Of a stretch of 64,000 nucleotides of DNA, positions 9,096 through 15,899 are shown piece after piece. Each line of letters opens with the position of its first letter. Position 1 is the stretch's first letter. The notes below the pieces were generated by a model that did no database searches, was not told where the DNA came from, and saw only the letters and a list, made by a program, of their open reading frames with translations. Position numbers and translations under genes: made by a program. The stretch is from Rhodanobacter sp. (GTDB lineage Bacteria; Pseudomonadota; Gammaproteobacteria; Xanthomonadales; Rhodanobacteraceae): contig SCRM01000016.1 in the NCBI GenBank assembly GCA_004298045.1, forward strand, positions 62,001 through 126,000. Reading direction: 5' to 3'.

Positions 9096-9845
9096 ATGAT
9101 GAAGGGATCGTTGACCGGCCTGGTGCTGGCCGTTGCCGTCGTGTGTTGTCCGATCGCGCAAGCACGTTTCTTGACACCGGATCCCGTGCCACCCAAGGCT
9201 GGTGATCTCTTCTCATTCAACCGCTACGCCTACGCGCGCAACAACCCGATTATCAACATTGATCCGAGGGGCATGTATGCGTGCGGCAGCAAGGACAAGG
9301 CAACCTGCACGAGGATCAACGGCTTTGTGAACACGCTTCATTCCGCCATGAGTCACCTCAATCCGCACTCGGCGGCCTATACCCACCTGGACGCCGTGTC
9401 GAAGCACATTGGCACCCTTGGCGACGGCAATGGCGTGACGCTCGCCGCCGGCAGCCTGGCCAAGGACACGGTTGCCCAAGCGAACAGCTCGACGCTCATG
9501 ACCGTAGACGTTAAGCAAGCCGCGGCGATTTCATCGGTGTTCCAGAAGTTCAACCCGACGATGAGCCCGCAGCAGCTGGCCAATGCCTTCGGCGCCGAAG
9601 CCCTAGCCCACGAAGGCCAACACCAGCTGGATTACATGAACCCCAAGATCCGTTATCCAACCGACCGGGCAAGCGAGCACACCACCGAAATGAATGCCTA
9701 TCGCACCGAGATTGGCGTGGCGCGCGGGCTGGGGGTGTCCAACGACCTCTATGCGCCTCGAGCGACGGCGGCGGACATCAACGCGCGCATCGACCAGGCG
9801 GCGAACACCTCCACCGATGCCTTCTGCCAGTCGAACGGATGCTGA
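9096..9845 (+). CDS. Exported Rhs-tail protein with HExxH putative metallopeptidase domain
   Basis: The 249-residue protein begins with a signal peptide (hydrophobic residues 6-20, cleavage near AQA-RF). It then carries the last piece of an Rhs repeat-associated core: RFLTPDP, FSFNRYAYARNNPI and IDPRGMYAC (residues 24-63). The rest is a variable domain with HEGQH at 172-176, fitting the HExxH zinc-protease motif, and a possible third ligand Glu198 in HTTEMNAYRTE. Normally such a tip ends a very long Rhs protein; here it stands alone with its own signal peptide. AGGAGG six bases before ATG 9096 fixes the start; ATG 9099 is also possible. It heads a three-gene operon. Metallopeptidase activity is inferred from motif spacing only. 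Confidence 0.7.
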   Translation: MMKGSLTGLVLAVAVVCCPIAQARFLTPDPVPPKAGDLFSFNRYAYARNNPIINIDPRGMYACGSKDKATCTRINGFVNTLHSAMSHLNPHSAAYTHLDAVSKHIGTLGDGNGVTLAAGSLAKDTVAQANSSTLMTVDVKQAAAISSVFQKFNPTMSPQQLANAFGAEALAHEGQHQLDYMNPKIRYPTDRASEHTTEMNAYRTEIGVARGLGVSNDLYAPRATAADINARIDQAANTSTDAFCQSNGC

Positions 9846-10261
9846 TGCGCAGACTCGCCTGTTTGGTGTTGCTCCTGGCGGCCGGCTGCGGCGTTCGCGC
9901 CACCGAATTGCGCACCGTGACCGTCTGCCAGCTCTACGATCAACGGCAGTCCCCACCCGCCGGTGAGGTTCGATTCCAGGCTCGCGCCTTGATGGGGCCT
10001 CGGCACGGGGCAATCTTCATGGATCCACATTGTCCGCCGGGCACGGCCATTCCCTTTCGTTTCGCAGATCACCTGCCGCCGGGCTCGCAGGCCATGAAGT
10101 TTGACCACGCGCTGACGGGCGACGTCATGGATCTCTCGCTGCGCAGCTTCGACGCCGAAGTTGCCGGCACCTACGCTGCTGCCTCGGCGATCAACCCGCG
10201 TGGGTTGTTCACCGTCGTCCGCGTGGCGTGGTTCCACAAGTCGCCACCGAAATCCCCATGA
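9845..10261 (+). CDS. Small exported hypothetical protein (possible partner of the Rhs-tail protein)
   Basis: I do not recognise this 138-residue protein. It has a basic start and a hydrophobic core (MRRLACLVLLLAAGCGVRA), so it is exported; LAAGC could serve as a weak lipobox. The mature part contains three cysteines or more and reads like a small periplasmic domain (TVTVCQLYDQ, then VRFQARALMG, then DPHCPPGTAIPF). Its ATG overlaps the upstream stop codon (TGATG), which suggests translational coupling with the Rhs-tail protein. An immunity or accessory role is a guess from position. An in-frame ATG at 9839 would add two residues. Confidence 0.65.
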   Translation: MRRLACLVLLLAAGCGVRATELRTVTVCQLYDQRQSPPAGEVRFQARALMGPRHGAIFMDPHCPPGTAIPFRFADHLPPGSQAMKFDHALTGDVMDLSLRSFDAEVAGTYAAASAINPRGLFTVVRVAWFHKSPPKSP

Positions 10262-11298
10262 GGTCCACCACGGGCAGCAGGGCGCATCGGGGGATGCGCT
10301 GGCTGGGTACCCTGGTGTGTCTGGCGATCAGCCCGTGGGCCCACGCCCATCTGCCTGGCAGCATCGCCGTCCACGATGATCCGAATCTCCACATCATCGA
10401 GCAACTGGCGAGCTCACCGGATGGCCGCATCGACTATGCGCAGGTTCAAACGGCCATCGAGCGCGCCGCCAATCCCAGGTTCGACGCCAAGGCCTTCAAC
10501 GCCACGCTGAACCACTGGGCCGCCGTGGTGCGCGCGCGGGTGCCGAAGGACGCGCCACCCACGGCCGTGATGACGGCACTGGGCGAAGTGATCTACGAGT
10601 CCGGCCCGTGGAACGATCACCACCCGTTCTCGTATGACCTGGACGACCCGTTCGGGAAGGTCTACGAGAACAAACTCGTCTCCACTTACCTCCGCACACG
10701 CAAGGGCAACTGCGTGTCGATGCCCACACTGTTGATGATCTTGGGTCAGAAGCTCGGGCTCACCATGACGCTGAGTCAGGCCCCGGAGCACGAATTTGCA
10801 CGGCTCCAGGACGTCAATGGACGTTGGTTCAACATCGAGGGCACCAGCCCGGCCTCGTGGCCCGATTCCAAATACATCAATGAAATGCAGATCACGCCAC
10901 AGCAGATCGCGAGCGGGATTTACATGCGCACCACGACGCCGCACGAGACTGTGGCGGGCATGCTGGAACCCCTGGAGGCGGTCTACGCCCACCAGCGTAC
11001 GCCGGGCGACCTGCTCGGCTTGGCCATGCTGGTCGTAAAGCTGGATCCGAAGAACGCGGGCGGCTACGTCAACGAGGCCAATGCGTTCTTCTTGGAACTC
11101 CAACACCGCTACCTCGACCGACACTTGACCCCTGACAGGTTGCCGCCGGACGAGCGTGCCGACTTCCAAGCACTCTACGATTCCAACACACGAATCCTGA
11201 AACGCGTGGAAGCGATGGGCTGGGCACCTCCGACGAAAGCGGGCGACAAGGCGTATCTGGAGCGCGTCGACAAATACAAAGCAGCTCACGGCGGTTGA
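10258..11298 (+). CDS. Exported transglutaminase-like protein
   Basis: The 346-residue protein has a signal peptide ending near AHA-HL at residue 30. Its core resembles the transglutaminase-like/SirB1-type cysteine fold: Cys152 in RTRKGNCVSMPTLLMILGQ, His178 in APEHEFARL and the following NGRWFNIEG, which would supply Cys, His and Asn/Asp of a papain-like triad. The C-terminal third is helical and TPR-like. The start codon overlaps the stop of the preceding gene (ATGA), so all three genes from 9096 to 11298 are likely translated from one message. The family often acts as amidase, protease or scaffold in the periplasm. The substrate is unknown. Confidence 0.72.
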   Translation: MRSTTGSRAHRGMRWLGTLVCLAISPWAHAHLPGSIAVHDDPNLHIIEQLASSPDGRIDYAQVQTAIERAANPRFDAKAFNATLNHWAAVVRARVPKDAPPTAVMTALGEVIYESGPWNDHHPFSYDLDDPFGKVYENKLVSTYLRTRKGNCVSMPTLLMILGQKLGLTMTLSQAPEHEFARLQDVNGRWFNIEGTSPASWPDSKYINEMQITPQQIASGIYMRTTTPHETVAGMLEPLEAVYAHQRTPGDLLGLAMLVVKLDPKNAGGYVNEANAFFLELQHRYLDRHLTPDRLPPDERADFQALYDSNTRILKRVEAMGWAPPTKAGDKAYLERVDKYKAAHGG

Positions 11299-11639
11299 TC
11301 GTTAGGATTGATCTATCAGTCAAGCTATTTCGCTTCGGATGATCAATCGAATCAATGCGTACGCATCAGATATCCCACGTTCGCCACTGCTGTCTGGCAG
11401 TGATTGGCTGCGTGCTTACTGCCTGCTCCACATGACCGGAGCAACAAGGCGGATCAAACGGGACTTCGTCCCCGTTTCCGGGTCGAAAGCATGCCGGAGC
11501 GATCCGGCGCGCCCTTCATGGAACCTGCCGATTACGCCAACGCGGTCGCCCCCAAACCCCCTGAACTTCCTGCACTGCCTCAAGTCGATGAAAGAGCTTG
11601 CCCGGCGCTCCTGTCCGGGCCATCGACGGGAGACACGCC
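11299..11639. other. Intergenic stretch with inverted repeats
   Basis: No gene is visible in these 341 bases. The left part is AT-richer than its surroundings and holds a perfect 12-base palindrome ATGCGTACGCAT (11355-11366). It also holds GATTGATC near 11307 facing GATCAATC at 11341, a possible operator. The right part leads into the hydrolase pseudogene. Confidence 0.4.
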
Positions 11640-12665
11640 TTGAACAAGACGCACCTGAAAGCGGGTGGCGCCCTTTTGCTGGTCATGATGTTCGGCCAGG
11701 CCCGGGCCACCGAAGCCGGTCACGCCCCCGCGTTGCAGCGCATGCCGGACAGCTATGCGCAGGCGGCACAGCTGATCGACCTCGGCCATGGCCGCCATCT
11801 CAACCTGCGCTGTTCCGGCAGCGGAATACCGACCGTCCTGCTGGAGTCCGGCGCGGTCACCGATTCCCCCGCCTGGTTCAAGGTGCAGCCACTCTTGGCC
11901 GCCCACGTGCGCGTCTGCGCATACGACCGGGCCGGCTTCGGCTTCAGCAGCGAGGGGCCGTTGCCGCGTGACCTCGACGCCGACGTGTCGGACCTGCACG
12001 CGCTGATCCAGCATGCCGGCCTCGCGACCCCGCTGGTGATGGTGGGGCATTCGCTGGGCAGCAACATCGTTCGGCAGTACGCGAACCGCTATCCGGCGGA
12101 CGTGGGCGCAATGGTCCTGCTCGATCCACCCGCGCAGGACATCGGCCGGTTTGCCCCCGGCTGACGGAAGGACGAGGACGCCCTCTCGGTGCAGCGCTTC
12201 GCGTTCATCCACCGGTGCGTGGCGGCTGCCGAAAAGCACGAACTGCCGTCCACCGATCCGGAACTGAGCCACTGCCTCGGCGGAGCCGATCCACGCGCCA
12301 GCGCCAGGCTCAACGCGGTGAACCTGGCCCTGAAGTCGAAGCCGGCGTACTGGCACACCGTGCTGTCGGTACTCCAGACCAATGTCGAGGCGTTCAAGCA
12401 GCCCGTGTCAAAGCAGAAGACGCACGGCTCGACACCCCTGATCGTGCTGTTCGCGGCCAATACCTATGCCGATGCGCTGCCGCGTGACCGCAAGGGACTG
12501 GAAGCAGCACGAGCCCACACGCAGGCGCAGATCGTCGCCACTTCCTCCCGCGGCACGCTGGTACATGTTGCGGATAGCTCGCACGACATCGAGATCGATC
12601 AGCCGGGCGCGGTGGTCAAGGCGGTCGGGCAAGCGCTGAAGATGATGCAGGACGCAGCGAAGTGA
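11640..12665 (+). pseudogene. Exported alpha/beta hydrolase interrupted by an in-frame TGA
   Basis: A TTG start at 11640, with GGGAGA eight bases upstream, gives a signal peptide (NKTHLKAGGALLLVMMFGQARA) and a normal alpha/beta hydrolase. Visible are HLNLRCSGSG, YDRAGFGFSS and the nucleophile elbow GHSLGS. TGA at 12162-12164 follows RFAPG, and the same frame then continues with hydrolase-like sequence to 12665, including the likely catalytic histidine in ADSSHDIEID. Only one codon is changed and the frame is kept, so this is a recent nonsense mutation or a sequencing error. As read, the nucleophile and histidine are on separate polypeptides and the enzyme should be dead. No selenocysteine element was recognised. 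Confidence 0.7.
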
Positions 12666-12859
12666 GGCGCCCACCCGACGGCACCCAAGGCCGCTGCAAG
12701 GCCCGTCCGGTCGACGGCGAAAGCCACGTGGTGCCATGCCTGCGCTAACCCGGTCCGCGCCCACATGAACGACGCCCCTTTCGCCCACACGTGGCCAGGC
12801 CGTGCCATCCACTGCGGCCAACGGGAAGACGCGCTGCTCACGCCCACCCGGCATGCACC

Positions 12860-13081
12860 GCACTTGCCGCCACGACACCGGATCACACCAAGGCCTGTCA
12901 TCGCCTCGCGCATGAGGTCTTGGCCGACGATGACCCCACCATCATCCGCGCCTGCCTCCAGCAACGGCGCACCTCAGGTCACGACGATTTCCGCGCCGCG
13001 GTCGAGGCCAAAACGCAACGCTTTGCCGGTGCGCGGGCGGCGCAACGGCCAGCACACAGCACCGCCGACAGCAGGAAGTGA
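12860..13081 (+). pseudogene. Probable C-terminal remnant of a REP-associated tyrosine transposase
   Basis: The frame ending at 13081 reads TIIRACLQQRRTSGHDDFR then AAVEAKTQRFAGARAAQRP, which resembles the C-terminal tail of Y1/RAYT transposases of gammaproteobacteria (IRxxxxxxxxxGxDxFRxxVExxTxR). The catalytic HUH part and the tyrosine are absent. The stop codon lies inside a dispersed TGAACCTG motif, as is common at the ends of such elements. The identification rests on pattern memory and needs a profile search. Bases 12666-12859 hold nothing I can name. Confidence 0.4.
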
Positions 13082-13095
13082 ACCTGTCCCCGTTC
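13076..13095 (+). repeat. Dispersed TGAACCTG motif, copy 2
   Basis: AAGTGAACCTGTCCCCGTTC overlaps the stop codon of the transposase remnant. It matches copy 1 (minus strand, 9-24) in 15 of 16 shared positions. Confidence 0.45.
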
Positions 13096-13203
13096 AGGGC
13101 GTGCAAGCATGAATCGCCACTGAGCCGCATCGCCCGCATTCACCCGTCATTGAAAGACCGCCATCCAAGCTGGCCCCGGCTTTGTCAGACGGAGGTATCC
13201 GGC

Positions 13204-13701
13204 ATGCGAAACCACGTATTGCCTGCGGCCCTTGCGGCCATCCTGCTGGGTGCAGGCGGCGCCGCCATGGCGCAGGCCGCACCCGCGCAAACGACCACGC
13301 GCACCACGACCACGACCACGACGACCAGCGTCAGCACGTCGGTGGACGCGCTGGATGAAACCGCCATCAGAAGCGACATCACCGGCGCCGGATACCGCGA
13401 GGTGAAGGGTCTCACCTTCAAGGACGGCGTATGGCAGGCCAAGGCACGTGGCGGCAACGACAAGTGGTCCCACATCAAGATCGGTCCGACCACCGGCAAG
13501 GTCTATGAAGCCAACGCGCCGTCCCGGCTCAACGAGAACGAGATCAAGGCCAAGCTGACGGCGCAGGGTTACCGGAACATCGACGGCGTCAAGTTCGACC
13601 GGGGCCTGTGGAAAGCGGGCGCCCGGAATCCGGACGGCAAGAAGGTGGATCTGCTGGCCGACCCCAACGACGGCAGCGTGGTTGCCGTCAACCAGGGCTG
13701 A
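13204..13701 (+). CDS. Periplasmic protein with two PepSY-like repeats
   Basis: The 165-residue protein has a signal peptide (MRNHVLPAALAAILLGAGGAAMAQA). A threonine-rich low-complexity linker (TTTRTTTTTTTTSVSTS) follows, then two tandem PepSY-like units: AIRSDITGAGYREVKGLTF with its partner WSHIKIGPTTGKVYE, and EIKAKLTAQGYRNIDGVKF with KVDLLADPNDGSV. PepSY domains are thought to modulate proteases or bind ligands in the periplasm. GGAGG eight bases before the ATG fixes the start over the longer open frame. It is a stand-alone gene followed by a strong hairpin. Function beyond export and PepSY-like fold is unknown. Confidence 0.8.
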   Translation: MRNHVLPAALAAILLGAGGAAMAQAAPAQTTTRTTTTTTTTSVSTSVDALDETAIRSDITGAGYREVKGLTFKDGVWQAKARGGNDKWSHIKIGPTTGKVYEANAPSRLNENEIKAKLTAQGYRNIDGVKFDRGLWKAGARNPDGKKVDLLADPNDGSVVAVNQG

Positions 13702-13710
13702 CCATCGGGT

Positions 13711-13743
13711 CGTGGCGGCGCCCAGGTACGGGGTGCCGCCACG
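13711..13743 (+). terminator. Hairpin after the PepSY gene
   Basis: CGTGGCGGC (13711-13719) pairs with GCCGCCACG (13735-13743), extended by GCCC/GGGT, with a seven-base loop. No U-run follows directly, so it is a stem-loop 3' end or an imperfect intrinsic terminator. Confidence 0.5.
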
Positions 13744-13877
13744 CCATCATCGCCTAAAAACTGCCCCTGGCACCGATTCCCCCGCGACGCGCCCCCGGCC
13801 GACACCGGAGCCGCGGAGGCGAGTGCGACCTCAGCGGCGCGAGGCGAACCGGAGCCAGGCCCTGCCCGCCGATTCCC

Positions 13878-15512
13878 TCAACTGTCTTCCGCTGAAAACA
13901 CGCACACACCCAACGACCTGCTCTTGGCCCGGTACATGGCGGCGTCCGCGGCGCGCAGGTAGTCATCGGTGGTCGCCAGGCCGGACTCGCTGCTCACCAA
14001 CCCGATGCTCGCGCCGCTGGTCACGGTGTGCCCACCAATCTCGTAGGGCACCTCGAGAGCGGCAGCGATCTGCCTGGCGCGGTCGACTGCTTCAGCGGGG
14101 TCGATGGACTCGAGCAGCACGTTGAACTCATCGCCGCTCATGCGCGCGACAAGGTCGGCCGGCCGCACGCAGGATTCGAGCCGGCGCGCCACTTGCTGCA
14201 ACAACTGGTCGCCAACGTGGTGCCCGAGAGTGTCGTTGACGGCCTTGAACCGGTTGAGGTCCAGCAGCAGCACGGCGAACATCGTGGTCGCACCGCGTGC
14301 CGGCTCGTCATCGCCTTTCGCGGCCTCGTTCCGGTGCAGCGCGATGGCGTGCGCCAGGCGATCGCGGAACAATGGCCGGCCAGGCAGGTTGGTCAGGGCG
14401 TCGTAGTAACTGCCGCGTTCGGCCAGGTCGCTCAACGAGCCCGCCATGCGCACGGCAACGCCATCCTCGAACTGGGCGACCCCGCGCCAGTTGACCCACA
14501 CCAGCCGCCCGGCCCCGTGGAACGCGCGGAAATCCACCGAAAAGTTCGGGCTGTTCCCCGCCAGGTGCCGGCGATAGGCCGCCTGCACGCGCCCGTGGTC
14601 ATCGGGGTCAATCAGCTTTTGGAAAAAGCGCCAGCCGCCGTCATGCACGCGCGGGATGTCGCCCAGCCCGACGATCTCGTGGAAGCGCTCGGACACATGC
14701 AGGACATCCGTCCGCAGGTCCCAGTACCAGATGCCGTCGTTGGATCCGCGGGTGGCGAGCGCATAGCGGTTGTCGGATCGCAGCAGCTCGAGTTCCGTCT
14801 TCTTCTGGCGCGTCACGTCGATCATCAGGCCAATCATGCGGTTCGGCCGCCCCGGCTCGACCACCGCGCGGCACAGGTCGCGCACCCACACGACCCTGCC
14901 GGACTTGGTGATCAACCGGTAACTCATCTCGTATGCATGGCTGTGCGTCGCGTTGTATGCGGCATCGTCGACGGCCAAGGCCTCCACCAGGTCGTCAGGG
15001 TGCACATGTGCCCGCCAGAAGCTTGGATCGGCCCGCCACTCTTCAACGCTGTAGCCGAAAAGCCGCTCGACCTGGGGACTCAGGAAAGTATTGCCCACGC
15101 CAAGCTCGGCCTCCCAGACGACACCATCGATGGTTTCCAGCAGGCGCAGAAAGCGCTGGCGGACCTCCACCAGCACCTGCTCGGTCACCTCGGTGATCTC
15201 GATCAGCACGCCCTGGCGGCTGATTACCCGATCTGCCGCGTCCGTCTCCGGGTGGAGCTGCAGACGCACCCACCGATAGCTCGCATCGGCAAACCGCAGC
15301 CGGAACACCGGCATACCCGAGCGCAAGGTGCCGGTGTCGTCGGGATGCACGAACTCAAGCAGGGGCCGGCCGAGCGCCGTCTCCACCGGATGGCCGGTGA
15401 GCGTATGCCAGGCCGGATTCAGATAAGTGACCTTCCACTGCGCATCCGTCTGCACCACCGCCTCAGGCAGCAGTTGCAGCAGACGTACGGACGGCATGGA
15501 AGCGGCGGACAT
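13878..15512 (-). CDS. PAS-PAS-PAS-GGDEF diguanylate cyclase
   Basis: The 544-residue cytosolic protein has three consecutive PAS/PAC modules: about residues 8-110, 118-245 (FLRLLETIDGVVWEAE, FGYSVEEWRADPSFW) and 248-370. A GGDEF domain follows (YYDALTNLPGRPLFRDRLAHA, LLDLNRFKAVNDTLGH). The loop is SGDEF, still compatible with cyclase activity, and RPAD five residues before it is an intact RxxD inhibitory site, so c-di-GMP feedback is expected. No membrane segment is present. The start ATG has no clear ribosome binding site; ATG 15497 is an alternative. It is convergent with the PepSY gene. Confidence 0.87.
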   Translation of the reverse strand: MSAASMPSVRLLQLLPEAVVQTDAQWKVTYLNPAWHTLTGHPVETALGRPLLEFVHPDDTGTLRSGMPVFRLRFADASYRWVRLQLHPETDAADRVISRQGVLIEITEVTEQVLVEVRQRFLRLLETIDGVVWEAELGVGNTFLSPQVERLFGYSVEEWRADPSFWRAHVHPDDLVEALAVDDAAYNATHSHAYEMSYRLITKSGRVVWVRDLCRAVVEPGRPNRMIGLMIDVTRQKKTELELLRSDNRYALATRGSNDGIWYWDLRTDVLHVSERFHEIVGLGDIPRVHDGGWRFFQKLIDPDDHGRVQAAYRRHLAGNSPNFSVDFRAFHGAGRLVWVNWRGVAQFEDGVAVRMAGSLSDLAERGSYYDALTNLPGRPLFRDRLAHAIALHRNEAAKGDDEPARGATTMFAVLLLDLNRFKAVNDTLGHHVGDQLLQQVARRLESCVRPADLVARMSGDEFNVLLESIDPAEAVDRARQIAAALEVPYEIGGHTVTSGASIGLVSSESGLATTDDYLRAADAAMYRAKSRSLGVCVFSAEDS

Positions 15513-15603
15513 ACGGGGCTATGGTCACCGAAGCCCAATCGCCTAGTCCAGCGCGCCCTTGGCGGCGAGGCGTACAGCTCGATAAGCGCGAGTGAGAGTG
15601 AGG

Positions 15604-15624
15604 AGTGAACCTGGCCTCAGCCCC
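15604..15624 (+). repeat. Dispersed TGAACCTG motif, copy 3
   Basis: AGTGAACCTGGCCTCAGCCCC shares the AGTGAACCTG core with copies 1 and 2 and then diverges. It lies 23 bases before the palindromic repeat at 15647. Confidence 0.4.
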
Positions 15625-15646
15625 ACCCGCACACCGCGGCTTTTCT

Positions 15647-15690
15647 CCCTCTCCCCGCCGGGGAGAGGGCCGGGGTGAGGGGCCGGGCTA
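15647..15690. repeat. Palindromic GC repeat of Xanthomonad type
   Basis: CCCTCTCCCCG (15647-15657) and CGGGGAGAGGG (15659-15669) form a perfect 11-bp inverted repeat around a single base, followed by GCCGGGGTGAGGGG. Repeats of this type are known to be abundant between genes in Xanthomonadales genomes. It could act as a transcript-end hairpin. Confidence 0.6.
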
Positions 15691-15899
15691 GCCGTAGGCT
15701 GGAGACAAGAAGGCTTCAATCAACACCGCACAAGCCCCGGCACCTTCGCCGGAAGAAAAAAGGCAGCCCGAGCATCTACCGACCACAGTTCGGCGACAAC
15801 CTCACATCCCACCGCCCCGCCACGCGCTCCAACCACGCAACGCTAGTTTCGAGCGAACCCCAGACCGGCAGGGGCGCGTCATCGCAGGCAGCTTCAGGA

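Larger units (their letters stand above)
15513..15899. other. Repeat-bearing intergenic region
   Basis: These 387 bases hold no credible gene. They contain a TGAACCTG motif (15604), a long GC palindrome (15647-15669), and the upstream region of the PAS-GGDEF gene. A further motif copy (15902) sits at the right edge. Confidence 0.45.

Noticed and set aside
12162-12164. TGA as a selenocysteine codon
   Set aside because: The position is between the nucleophile and histidine of an alpha/beta hydrolase, not at a redox site, and I see no SECIS-like hairpin directly downstream.
13754-13966. Short minus-strand frame overlapping the PAS-GGDEF gene end
   Set aside because: It overlaps a solid gene and has arginine/proline-rich composition typical of shadows.
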